Source: Hydractinia symbiolongicarpus (Eukaryota; Cnidaria; Hydrozoa; Anthoathecata; Hydractiniidae). From it: DNA of 64,000 nucleotides. The notes beneath the pieces were generated by a model. The model did no database searches. It saw only the letters and a program-made list of their open reading frames with translations, and was not told the origin of the DNA. The position numbers and the translations under genes were made by a program. The stretch covers positions 28,493,828 to 28,557,827 of the forward strand of contig NC_079876.1 in NCBI RefSeq assembly GCF_029227915.1. The letters run 5' to 3'. Positions 31,978 to 45,500 of the stretch are shown piece after piece. Within the stretch, counting starts at the first letter, position 1, and each line of letters opens with the position of its first letter.

Positions 31978-32520
31978 TTTAATATTTGAAAACGATGTTT
32001 TGGATTTCATGCTTCGTCATATATAAATCTCTTTCCTTTAAATTTTTAAGATCACTTGCCAGCGATCTGATAAACAAGCCTATAGCATCAAGTTCCTTTT
32101 CATTCCGTTTACATGACAGCTCATCTTTTGAACTTTTGATTACCGATAATTCCATATTCGAGATAAAAATCTTTGGAGACTTTCTTTCCTTTATTACATT
32201 TAGTTCTTAGCGGAGTTGGGTCACTCGTACACGGCGACTTCCCTAATCTTTTATATGTTGGCTGAGGACTTATGAACACTGAATCGGGTGTCAAATTATG
32301 TCGTCGACATCATTATCGCATGGTATATCTGAATCCTCGGTTTCCACTTCTTCTAGATCTTGCTCCTCATAATGTACTTAGATTGATTTTACTTTCTCTT
32401 GGATACATAAAAGAATCCATCCAACTCAAAAACTTACATGGTGATAGAGCTCTCCCTGCCTTCTCTGCCTCTTTTGTAGATGTGCCCGATCTTTTATCTT
32501 TTTTTACATAATTTTTTTCT
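31978..32520 (-). pseudogene. Harbinger partner protein (MADF/Myb-like DNA-binding), C-terminal remnant
   Basis: On the minus strand the text GTSTKEAEKAGRAL (about 32480), SFMYPRESKINLS, EEVETEDSDIPCDNDVDDI and, in another frame, ELDAIGLFIRSLASDLKNLK followed by HEIQNIVF (to about 31978) matches the second gene of PIF/Harbinger elements, whose C-terminal helix has the pattern ELDAFG.fi...LR.L.-R......IQ.IL. The N-terminal MADF domain is not seen. Several stops and shifts interrupt it. It faces the transposase tail to tail, as in intact Harbinger elements. Confidence 0.55.
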
Positions 32521-32745
32521 TATTGTACCTTTTTCGCAAATTCTCAAATAACACCTTTGCACGGGAACCTTAAAAACATAAAACATGTAATGAAATTTTT
32601 TTATTGTTTTACAAAGTTCTTACCACCGATATTTTTTATTATCTTTCAGCGTTAACAGAAAAAAAAGATACAGTCTACGAAATTAAAATGTTTTGACGCG
32701 AAAATTTGTGTAACAAAAAATGATGGATTTTCTAATCGTATTTCA

Positions 32746-32751
32746 TTTATT
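32746..32751 (-). terminator. Possible poly(A) signal of the ENPP gene
   Basis: AATAAA on the minus strand about 300 bp beyond the ENPP stop codon at 33055. It is the nearest clear copy in the right orientation. Confidence 0.35.
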
Positions 32752-33054
32752 ATACACAAAATCATTTTCTTAAAATGCTGGGTAACAAAAAATTTATATA
32801 TGTACGACAAAAAAAACATAACATAAAATAAAAATACAATAAAAATGTATTTTAAATTAACGGTTTCTTTCACTATATAAAAATGTCCAAAATTATGCTT
32901 TTGAATATAATGGCGGAAATATTTCTGATGTTAATAAATGCAGTGCGCAGTAAGTGTATTGTACATAGAGATTAAGACTGCCATACTCTTCTGTACTTAG
33001 TAGCCATAAATTCAAGCTTTGGTGTGCGTATCATGTGATTTCTTCGCTCAAAAA

Positions 33055-36000
33055 TCAATGCAGCCAAATGTCTGTGTTCAATTTTACTTTTAACCTTGCT
33101 TGCTCAGAAGCCTTTAAATTGGCGAAGAAAGTAAGTCCAGTGATCAACTCAACATCTCTAATTGTAGCCACATGTTTCTTTGTGTATTCAGAAACAGACC
33201 AAAGCTAGAGTAGAGAATTTTTAATTTATTCATTAGCTTATACGTTTAAATAACATTTATGTGTAATGATACAATTACATTGAAACAAAATATATCAGAA
33301 CCCAAGTTTAAAATCATACTATAAAGTAACCAATCATAACAGAGTAAATTTTTGTTGGAATTAATTTTCTCACCCTTTGACTAACCCCACTTCTAATTAT
33401 TTGAATTAAAAGAAGTTTTTATGGAATTGGTAAATGGAAGAGACGTAAATGTCTATATTTATAAAATGCCTTAAAAACAATGTTACACAAGCACTAGACA
33501 TATAATACCTTCTGGCAAAAAAAGTCAGAATAAATCGAAAGCAAGTTACCAAGAGCAAGTGGAATTTAAAATGAATTAAAAAAACGAAGAGTGTCACGAA
33601 GTACAGTAGAAGACTTGACGAAAAATTACATTCAAACAAAAAGTATCAGAGCCTAAAAGCAAAATCATCTTCTGAATATAAAGAGCTTATACCCCCTCAC
33701 TCCTAGTTTGTAACGTTAGTACAGACACACAAAAAACGAACTCACTGAACACATCTTCTCCTCATTGTGCGGAACAATAAACGCTAGTGTATCTATTTCC
33801 TTGTTGCAATCTGTTACTGGTTTCGATGCGTTGTTGCATTTGGCGAGAATCTTATAGTAATGGGTTGGTATAGGAACATCGCCAGTAGTATTGTGAAGCC
33901 ACCTGAGTATGTGTGGAAACAAATGATAGATATTTTAGCAATTTTTGTACAAACATAAAAGTGATACAGACGAATTAGCTTCACAGCACCTGCTTTGTTA
34001 GCTGGCGTCTTGTGCTGAAAGTAAATTGAATTAGGAAACAAATTCTTGTAAAGCAATGAATTTACCTACACGTTTTGAGCTTTAATCAATATTTTAGGCA
34101 AACTTTTACAAACAAAGTTCAAAGCGTGTTACTTTACGGCCAGGTTTGACTGAAACAGTAGAAGCTGTTAATAGCGCCTAATTTGACAGTTTGCTTACGC
34201 TTTTTAAGGTTGTTTAGCTAAGAATGTAATGAGAACTTCAACGACATCCAGCTTAAACCAATATTTAAGTGTAAATGGGTTGATTAAGTACCTTGCACTA
34301 TTTAACCCATCTCTGTAATCTTGACTCCCCGAGTGTTAAGTAATAAGCGAAGCGAATAATCCTAATTAGACTACCAAGTGCACAACATTGCACATGAGCT
34401 ACATAGTGTACAATGCACACATGTTTTGATTAAAACAGCTAACAGCTTATTAACATACAAGAGAAAGGGAACAAAATTCTATTTTATGAAAAGCGAGTCT
34501 CTACGCGAAATTAGCATTCGATTACAGTTAAACGTGCGCAAAACCAGAACGAATGTGGACAAGGTAATCGACACAAGTTTATAATTTGCAAGCAATATGA
34601 TTGTTTGTTTGTTGTGCACTAACCGTTTCTGGTCCAACTCAGCGTCATAAAGGCCATCATTGTTCATATCAAATATTGAACCGGATAAGACGTAAATATT
34701 TCCATATTTCTTCGCTAAGTCACGAGTTAGATTTTCAAGATACGACCATGCACCTTAAAATGAAGGGAAATAAATAAAATAGCAGTAAAAGAAACAATAA
34801 ACACCCGAGGTCCTTCTATCTAAGTAAGGTGAATCGAAATGAAAATGGTGATAATGTTATCCAGCTGCATTGTAAATATTTCAGGTCAAGTCATTACTCA
34901 TACCCGGAGTTATTACCAACTTACGGCCAACTACTAATAATTATCCACGAATATTTTAAGAACAAATATAATAGATTAGTAGACATCCTTATACTAAAAC
35001 TCAACAAGGAGCGTAGCACTATACTTCACAATCAAGTAAGCAAGTGACTTACCATATCTGTTCAAGTATTTGTGTTGTGGAGCTATGTTACTTAACATAA
35101 AAGTATCTTGCGCTGCAAATTCGTCGAAATTAAAATCACCTAAATAAAAGAAAAGATGCACAAAAAAAACAACCTGTCTTCCGAATTTCTTTAAAACTTT
35201 TAAAGATTTTCAAGGTTTTTTTTCCTCCATATTTTAAGCATTTTCAAGTTGTTCTTCAATAATTCAAGCATTTACAACACATAGAATCAGTACCTAGGTA
35301 TAGCCTGTACATTACCAAGCATGTAAACTCATGAATAGACAGAACTACTGTAAATATTTTGTAAATATTTGCATTTCAAGGTTATTTGAAGTTTCCATCT
35401 ATCCAGGGTTATCAAGGTTTTTATTTTAGAAAATGATGAATGTTAAAATAATGAAGAGGTAAGGTCATCTAGTCTGACTTCGAGGTTTTAAGAGTCCAGC
35501 AGACTTCTTGATCAGGTCGCACGACTATTTTGGATTGTTCATAGACAGAAGAAAAAATTTGGCTCGCAAAACAAGACCACAAGCCAAACAAAGACGGAAA
35601 AAAGGTTGCGCAATATTTGCGTAATTTCCACACTTGTTTTTTATTGTAAAATATATTTCTGTGGTCTTTTCGCAACGTTTTAAAAAACAGGGGCCATAAA
35701 ACAGAAAAGCACATTATAATCGCACCTATACTAATAGTAACAACCCCCGTCCAAGTAAAGTACATTGCTTCATGATTACAGGCGGCAAGGATGCACGGGG
35801 TATTGGGTAATTCCCAATTGAAGTTTCTACGCGCTTACGAATATTATACATATAAATCCCATACGCTGTACACCACCCTTTAACTGGATAGATTATCTCC
35901 AAAATTACTAATATAATATGAATGTGGGTACAAAAAAAAATACCTGAGGGAGCAATATGGCCTCGATCGTAACCTGAAAGACTGTACGACTTGCAAAATG

Positions 36001-36515
36001 AACTCTGTGCGCTGGTAAGTCTGATATCGCGACGGAAGCAATTTTTACGTGGAATGTTTACTAGTAGTTGCTAAAAATGAATGGCGAAAATTTCAATAAA
36101 ACAAAATAGCAAGTTTGTAATGGGTGTATTGAAATTGGTGTATTACAATGGATGCATTCAATGTAAGTTTTTTTAGAAAACGAAACTAAGATGATAGGTG
36201 CTTTTAACGGCTAGTAAAATATTAGGAAATGAAAAAATAATTCCATAAAAGTTAATAAGATCTTGCCGAACAGACTGTAAAACATAGGACAGGATCTGCA
36301 CACTTTCAGTAGATCCCACTAAAATTAATAAAAACACTTGCTCACAAAACATACTAATAGGATCCAAACCTCTTTCGTCAGTTTATAACCAACCCAGAGT
36401 GGAATGTGCAATTTGGTACTGTATCCCGTGACGTAATGCTTTTGTGTGAGAATACACTGCACTTGGTGACCTTCGGGTAACGCCCACGGCAAGTGTAAAT
36501 TATGAGATCGGATAA
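33055..36515 (-). CDS. ENPP C-terminal nuclease-domain exons
   Basis: Exon 36370-36515 gives HLPWALPEGHQVQCIL and KLHIPLWVGYKL. Exon 35944-36070 ends GYDRGHIAPS, and exon 35053-35139 has DTFMLSNIAPQHKYLNRYG. Exon 34624-34753 has AWSYLENLTRDLAKKYGNIY and a DMNNDGLYD calcium-loop-like site. Exon 33746-33902 has PIPTHYYKILAKC and FIVPHNEE, and exon 33055-33204 ends with RDVELITGLTFFANL and the stop TGA at 33055-33057. The DRGH motif and the following N-x-APQ...LN...W..LE pattern are those of active DNA/RNA non-specific endonucleases. In vertebrate ENPP1-3 this domain is reported to be catalytically dead. Confidence 0.88.
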
Positions 36516-39500
36516 CTATACATAAAAGAAATGAAATTCAATTTTGCGTTATAACATAGACCAATTTCAAGCATTATTCAACAAAAATAGCCACTACTTA
36601 CAGTAATGAGTTCAGAAATTCATAAGAAAAAAAATCATATTTGATTATCAAAAGAGAGATGTTTTTTACCCTATTATAAATTTTTTTTAAAAAACCTAAA
36701 AAAAGGTGCCTGCTTTCCTCTTTTCAAAAGTAAAACCAGGGTCAATTTACGAACTTTGGAGTAGAAAATATGATTTTTTAGATTTATGTTCCCAATATGG
36801 ATTTATTTTTGACTTTTCAAAACTTTTCACGTTTCTCTGAAACATGTTAAGTAACTTTTTCAAAGAGGTCAGTTCTTTTACCTTCTTTCTGCGTCAGATT
36901 CAAATTTTTTCGGAACAATGTCAGATTCGATGAGATATTAAACTATGAAAAGAAGTACACAAAGAAAGGGTTAAGTAAGGTTAGAAGAACAGAAAGGAAG
37001 GTCGTGAAAGTGATGAGAACACGGAGGGGGGGGGGGGGGGGGGGGGGTCAATGAAGTGATAACAACGTAGGTTGAAAACATGGGAAAAGCTATGATACAG
37101 CTAGATTTCTACATAATAATGGGATGAAGCGGGTCAAAAATTGTGTTTTTCGAAATCTAGTCAATTGATATATTTTTCGTTCAAATCCAAACATAAAATT
37201 AAAATGATTATAACTTTTCTTGCGAACAGAAACGGAAATTTTCGATTAAATGAAAGAGCAATTAGCAGAATGCCCAAACAAAATTAAAGTATTAGCCATT
37301 CTGTTTTATTTTTGTGTGCGAGTCCAACTTAACTTGAATGTCGTTTTCATGGTTTGTCGATATCAAACCGAAGAAAAAGAATTGGTTAACAACGAATTAT
37401 GTTTTCTTAGCATAGTTTGCAATTCAGATTGATTTCTTTTTATTTTTACAAAACCATACGATTTTTTTTCAGCCTAACAGTAATACTCTTTTGGTGTACA
37501 CTTCCTTGCAATTTTTACCAGAAAAAATGTCTTTTAAGTTTAGATGGATTTTTTTACGTCGGAAAATGTTTTTTAACACAATAATAATTAGGTCGGCAAT
37601 TGAAGAGTACCATCGTGAATTAGTTTAATGTCTAAAGTTTTTGTGTCCAGAGATTTTTAAGGATCGCCACTTCATTAGCCAAATTGTTAATCGATGATTA
37701 AAGTGTTTTACCAAAATAAATATAAATTGATAAAATCTTACTCACTTTTACTAACTGTTAAATACCATTGTGTTCATCAAAAAAACTAGCTAATTGTAAC
37801 CAAAATTGAATTTGCGAATAAAGTTATATCGCAGGAATTTCTCGAAATTTGCGAAATCAAAGTCCAAAAACGCGGGAAATGCTGCAAATATTTGAAATCT
37901 AAGACACAGAAGATGGGTTAGGTGAAGGAGTTAAGTGAAAAAGAGAGAACTCACATTGCAGTAAGGACAAACACATGTTTTACATTCCTTCAAAGCCGCT
38001 TCAAGATCATCAGGAAATCCACAATTCTGTTCAGTTATACGTTTACTTGCAACAGGCAGTAAAGTCTTTAAAAATTTAGGATTCAAAAGATGACGCAAGC
38101 TGCCAGCAGTACCATTGTTAGGAGCTGGTTTGATGTGAAGAAGATCTAAAAAGGTTTTTGAAACTATTAGGAATTCAAACACAAAAGAAATAGCAAAAAA
38201 TGTGTTATTTAAAAAGCCTGAGATGTACGTTTCTTAGCAAGTCTAAACATGAAGTTTTTAGCACCAACTTTATCTACATAGTCCTCATGCTACGCTTGTG
38301 CATGGTCAATAAAATCGTGCGAATATGCTATCATTAAAAGTGGTTCCTGATCCAGATAATTTTTTCAAGGTTTTAGGCTACAATTAGTTTGTGTCAACAC
38401 GTAACTCTTGTAACTCAAATGTCTGTTTGCGCTAATTTGTGTAGCTGCTTGTGCTATTGATATTAAGAATGTGTAGCCCATCACTCTGTAGTTTTTGTTG
38501 TTTATAACCTCCGTGTTAATCAAAATTAAAAAGTACTGCATAAACTTTTTTTTATTACAAGAAAAATACTTTCTGGGTTCAGCTTGAATGGTCTAGTGAT
38601 AAGTGTCCTACAAATATGTGGTCTAGTAACAAGTTTGCTATAAACCGAAGTGGTCTAGTAACTCATTTCCTATAAACTCGAATGATAAGTGTTCTATTAA
38701 TTTCAGTGGTCTAGTATTAATTGTTCTATAAACTAAATTGGTCTAGTAATAATTTTCCAATAAACCTAAGTGGTCTAGCAATAAGTGTTCTACAAACCGA
38801 AGTGGTCTATGCTATCGAATGAACTAGTAATAATATTCTATAGACCTATTTCCTCCAACTGACGTGCTAATTAAACTCTTTTCAAAAAACACAATATTTC
38901 AGGTACCTGTTAACAAATTATAGATCTCGATATTTTGAATATGCTCGAACGTGTAATTAGATTTAAAATCAGGACCAGAGGCAATAAATATGGCCTGAAA
39001 GTAAAGATAAGATTTGCTGTTAAACTGTCCCTAGCAACGGCAGCGACGACAACTACAAAAAAGCAATAGCGTCTACTTAACCTGCATATCCTTTTCAATG
39101 TTGTCGATGCCGTGATAGCCTTTCATCCATGATCGACAGGTATTATTTCTGATAAAGAAAAAACAAACAAAAAATAGAGAAATATACAAAACTTCATTGG
39201 GAAATGCAATCATTTGCTGACAGTGGTAAAAAGAAGAGCATCAGTTACATTATACCTTAACACTTGCCATCCTTTATCAGGCGTTAAAAAGAGATCTCCA
39301 ATGCGTCTAAAACATTGCCGAAAAATAAATAAATAAATGCAGTACATTGATCACCGACAATTTTAACTATTCGTTAGGTTGTAACATTGAAAGAATCTAG
39401 TTGAAACAAGCAATAGAGGAATCGGTTTGAAAGGAAAGAACACAAAGTAATTTTATTTCTGTCTCTACATTTTACATTGCTTTTACCAAACTTGTGACGT

Positions 39501-42500
39501 CTCAAAATTGTATGGTGTACCACAACAACAAGGAAAAAATAAACCATTAGAGTAAAAGTAACGAGGTTTAAAAAAACGTAAGCTTTAAATCGAAACCAAA
39601 TTCACGCTTATTTATTATCTTTCTTTCCTTTTGCAAAGCGAATTTGCCATGGGTAAACAATATGTGAACAAATACTTATCTTTCACTGGTCGTTGCAATG
39701 GTTGATGTGTTAGTTAAAATTACATACCATGCGTTGGTATTTACCTGTTGTTTGAATAGTGCATTCGACGTGGTGTGTGAATATCTTTGTGCAAAGCTGT
39801 TAACCTGTTATCAGCACACTAAACGATGACGAAGACGAAAAAAATATAACCAGAAGGACTCTATTCCATAAGAAAGTTGCTAACTGTTCCATTTCACATA
39901 TTTTCTTTCAACGGCAAAACATTCTCCACCAGCAATTATTCCAGCGAATAGGAGAGTGAAAAAAAATAAAAAAAAGATAAAAAAATGTTGATTTATCACA
40001 TTTCTTGCCAAATACACACTCTTGACTCAATAAAAATAAGAACTGGTCGTATTATTACTAAATGAATGAATAACAAAATGAGCAGAAGAAGACTGGTTAA
40101 ACAACTTAAGTTCACCATCAGTTATCACCTTGGATTCCCTTTCAGACTAAGTAACAGGTTTACACGAATAATATTGAGTTGTAGTTGGTGGCCTAAACTT
40201 GCAGTTTGGTACCGTCGGGTTGCCCAATTCATCTTTTTTATCAAACATGGAAAGAACTTTCATAGAACCGAAACCATAGGAGTTATGGTAGTCAACCTGT
40301 GGGGCTGTTTTGCCTGTAATTGTATTAAGCGCTTAGGTTTAATTAAATTGATATTCGTATGGTAATTATAATTATTTACAGTTCTAAGAAAGTTGAAAAA
40401 TGTGAGTTTATTGCTTTCAAAGTTTAAAATGAAATAAAAGAATACACTAAACGAAGATAAAAAATAAACAGAAAAAATCAATGCTATAAATGGTATTGCC
40501 AAAAAGACGAAGTTGAGCAAAAATATTAAATAATCAGTGTGTCAGAAAATGCAAAGATTTTGTAACAAGAAAACACAATAAAAAATTTCACACAGAAGAA
40601 CAACAACAGCGTTGCGTACCTTTAAATCACGATATACCTTCTCTCCATCCTCTAAAAGATGAAGAAATATATTTTTAAAGAAATTAGAAAACATTCTTAC
40701 ACCTACAGTGCGTTGTTCTTCTTACCTTCTTACGTTAAACAATGTTCCAAATAACAAGTATTTATAGATACGCATAACAGGCTTTTGTCATTTGGAAGCT
40801 TAAAATCAATAGGATGGTCTCATTTCACCCTACCTTGAGTTTTCGCGTAGAGCATTGATGAAGAACCTAGGCCCTTTACCGTCATATTCGACAAATCAGT
40901 TAACTAGAAGAAAAAAATTATATTGTTTCAGAGCACTAGAATATTTTGTCCAGCGGAGATTTCTAAGATTGAGGTTTCACTCACTAAATCAATGTTGACG
41001 ATATCCTTGCAGTTAATGCTTGCCATTCCTGTAAAAACAAGTTTTTAAAAGTAATTTTATAAACTGGATGGCTATATCTTGCACACAAGATATAAATGAG
41101 CATTCACATGTTTTTGCGAACAAAAGGAATTATAAATCAATCAAGTTTGGCTAAAATAATTTTTATTAATAAAAGGTATATATATCCAATAGATAGTGAT
41201 AAATACTCAAAATTTCAAGGTCTGGGTAGAATAAAATCGTATACAATGGAGTTGATTATATTTGTGGTCTTACCATGATCTGATACAATAATCACATTCA
41301 CTTTTTTCATGAAATCATTTTCTTCAAGCTTACTCCACAATTCTCCAACAGTGTCGTCAACCAACTTGATTGTCTTTTTTACCTGTTGAAAAACCCTCTA
41401 ACAGTGTGAGCACTGACAACAAGTTTACACAAAAATTTAGCACTTAATATATTTTTTACCTAGTCATATTTTATACAAAAATTAATATATTACAACAGGA
41501 TTGATATCTAATATTTTTTTGCAAAATAAATTTGATGGATGTTTGAGGTGATTCTTAAAAGTGTAATTCTCAGTTGCAGTGCATTAGAGAATATACATGT
41601 CGAAAGTTTTTATACCGTATTTCCTCTTTTTGGCGCCCCCTTGTAATAACCTTCCATCTAAGTTTAAAATTAATTTTAAACAACCAGGGCCGTTATGGCA
41701 GTCACTAGAATTTAAGTACACTGTATGTATTTTTTTTAAAAAAATGGTCGTATTTCTTTCCACGTTTTAAAAGTTTCTGGATTCTGAAATTAATTTACAT
41801 GACTAAATGGTGATAAAAAATGGTGAGCAAAATATGAGAACCACTAAGAAAACTTACTTCGGCTGAAAGTGGACCAGTCGAATGACCTTTCTTGTCCGGT
41901 TGTTCAAAGTACAAGGTAATCACACCAGGTCTAAATTTTCACATAATTGCAATGTATAATAATAATCAAAACATTCCTTTAGTCCAAAAAATTTCATTTT
42001 ATTCTACATTTTATGTATATAGTGCATTTTGAACGGATTTCATATTAATTAATTTTTTTAAGGGACTCGTTTTGAAAGCAGTTTTTCAACTGAAATGAAA
42101 TCATGTGCAAATATATTACAAATAAAAAAATAAATAATGCTAAGATTATGATAGATCATCTATTGTAAAGTAATCTCTTACAAGTATACCTTTTGTCAGA
42201 ATCCATCTTTAACCATGCTATCACTTGATTAATTCGAGTAGAAAACTGAACCTTGCTAATAGGTAAAAATTAAATTTTGCAATACCAAACACGCACAAAT
42301 ATTGTTAACATTAAGATCCTTCATGATATACTTTATTTGCTGTAAATACTAAAATCGTATTTGAAATTAAAACAACCTACATACCTGTTAAACTTTCTCC
42401 AGTAATTTGGGCGAATACCTATAAGGCACAAATACCCAGATATGATAACGTAATCTTTTATTGAATTGCTGAATAAATTGTTTGATGATCCTTGGTTACT

Positions 42501-45500
42501 TTATAAATTGCATGATAACATAGTGCGAACCCTGCAACACAGTCGCAGTAAATTATTAGTTTAGTTGAGATATATATTCAATAAATTTCTGTGCTTAATT
42601 AAAAAATCTTCCATCATACAAAGCACTTTATTTTTTAATATTAAATTTGCCATGCTATGACAAATACAAAATTGATATGCATTTACAAGATTGCTTCTTG
42701 CGGCCGATACCTAAACCGAGGAGTGGTGTGTAAAGTGGAAGAGGGATGGAAATAGCTTCACACTATGGATAAATTTATTAGTTATGCATAATAGCTTACA
42801 TGTGTAATTTGCAGAATAAAATATTTTTTAATCACACCCAACCTTGCACTGGTGCTTCAGATCCAACCCAAAAAAAACAAGCTGCTTTTAACCCTTGCTT
42901 CATTGCAGTCAGCCATATCTAACATAACAAACATACATGTAATCGCTTTTTGTAATGCATATATTATGGATAACTTCCATAATAAAAGGTGTATCAACTT
43001 TTACTGGTTTTCAAGTGTACGAATTAAAACAAAAAGTTTGTAACCCATAACGTGATACTATCTAACTATTTGACAGAAATTTCATAGTTTCCAAAATTAC
43101 TATATTTTCCAATAACAATTAGAGACACAAAAATTAAGCAGACATTGGCATTAACACTTGGTTTCCACTAAAATGTGTAATTATTGTGCCACTGTTGTTG
43201 TGCGACCAGGCGTACTAATAGAAGTAGTTCATATATCTACAACATTTGTTGTGCTACGCTACTTGTAATTTATGGTTGTACAGTATGTATTTCCAACAAA
43301 TTTGTAACTGTAACTGCAATACGGTTGTTTTAAAATAGTTGCTAATAGTTGCTAAAAAACGAAAGAAGGAGACGAGAAAAGATTAATCATACTGGTTCTC
43401 CACCCCACCATTTCCCTTCAAATGATGTTGCACCACCAATACGGAAAGTGTCGTTTAGTTGTGAATCGAAGAATGTATTTGTAACTATACCATGAGATTC
43501 AGGATACAAGCCCTAAATAATTTAACTTGAGATGAAATGAAAAGATATATGGTAGGCATAGTTTTTACTTATGGAAACAGTTACAATCTAAGTTTCAGTT
43601 TGGCAACTTTAAATTTCTATCATGCAGAATTCACTAAAATATAAGTGCAGAGCAATAACTCAAACCGAACAAGAAGGTCTGCTTGATGAAGACCGAATGA
43701 ATCGTTAAGATATAAAAAAAAGAAAAATATCTTTATTAAAATTGTTATTAAAAATTATGGTGAAATATTAAAATGTCATAACCAACTTTTTTAAACAACG
43801 GCACAAAAAATTCACAAACTTCTCGTTAAATTTACCATCATAAAACAGGTTTTCTTACCGTAACGATGGAATAATGATTGGGAAATGTATTTGTAGGGAA
43901 AATAGGACGCAAGTACTCAGCTCGAACGCCCAACGAAGCTACAGAATAAAGGATGTTATTTTAAAAATCTGTGTAATATAATGTAAGCTGTGTAGCACCA
44001 TATTAGACTTGTATTATTTGGGTAATTTAATGTCATCTCAAAGGGAAGGGAAAAATATTTAATAGTAGTATGATGATAAATATAAAAACGTACCAATTTT
44101 GTTCAAGTTTGGAGTAAGTCCAAGACTGAGATAATCATGACGGAAACCATCAAGTGAAACTAGTAGAACCACATTATCCCTAAAAAATATTATTTTGCAC
44201 ACTATATATATATACACAAGTAAAAGAGAATTTAAAATTTAACCGGTTATTGTTTGTAAAATAATTAATATAAAAGTGTTATTAATAAAAATATTTTTTA
44301 CAAATAACATAACAAAAAGACTTAAATGAATCAAACAAAATATGTAGTACTTTTTTGACTACTAAACTATTGTATTTAATCTGAATTTCTTTGTTTAGAA
44401 AGAAATATTATTTCTTGTTTTGTATTTGTATTTCTGTTTGTTGTCAAACATTAATCTTCACTACAACAAACTGGTTTAAATTCAAATTCTCCATATGAAT
44501 TTTATATACCGTTCTACTCAAATATATGACCAAAACTCATATTTTTGTGTCATCTTGTTCGTTTTGTATAACCAAAATTATTATTGAGTAATAAAGATAT
44601 TATCATATTATGAACAAGCGACTTTATTCTAGGCTACGTTTCGACACTAACAGCTGTCATTGACAGGCAATGATTGTAATCATCTTTGGCTATTTATTAG
44701 TTGAGGAGATAATTAGAGTAACAAAATCAACCAATCAGATCATAGCAATTTAAGTAATTAACTTTTTTCATCGACCCAGATGAAAGCAATAGATTGAATA
44801 AAATCTTTCCTATTTCAAAATTATTATTCTTAGCAAACTTGTGTTCCTGAATAACCTTAACTTCATTTTAAATCTGTGTAACATAATCACATAATCTAGA
44901 AATAGCACACATCAGAGTTTTTCTTAAAAATAATGGTCCATTATAAAAGTAATTATTTATGCGGAAGCTTACATTTGGTCTGTACCAGACTCATCTAAAA
45001 AGGAAGAAAATTATCAGTAGTATCAAATAGAATTACTACATTTTTCTAAAAAATATCCAAAACATAATATATAACACAATCAAGAAGCAATACAAAATTA
45101 TCATGTTGAAGGTAATATAAGCTTTGAGGGTCAGTGTAAGCCTTGAAGGTTCTCCAAGAGTAATAGACAATGCCTCAGGTTAAATGGTAAATATATGCTT
45201 TAACTAGCCATGTCAAAACACTGCAATGTTCTCTCTCTCTTTTGGAAATTTGAACATGTATCATATTTACATGAAATACCTCCCATCTTCCTTCTAATGA
45301 TGTTTTAATGGTAAATCCAACTACATCAACGTACCTTTAGATTTTGACAGCACAACTGCAAGTACTATTACAGTAATAATCACAATCACTGTAATCTAAA
45401 AGACAAGTTTTACATTCATTGCAAATGACATATATGAAATATTTTGGGTTCGTTGTGAGCGTTAATATTGAAATATTACAAATAGTGGTCTAGGTGAATG

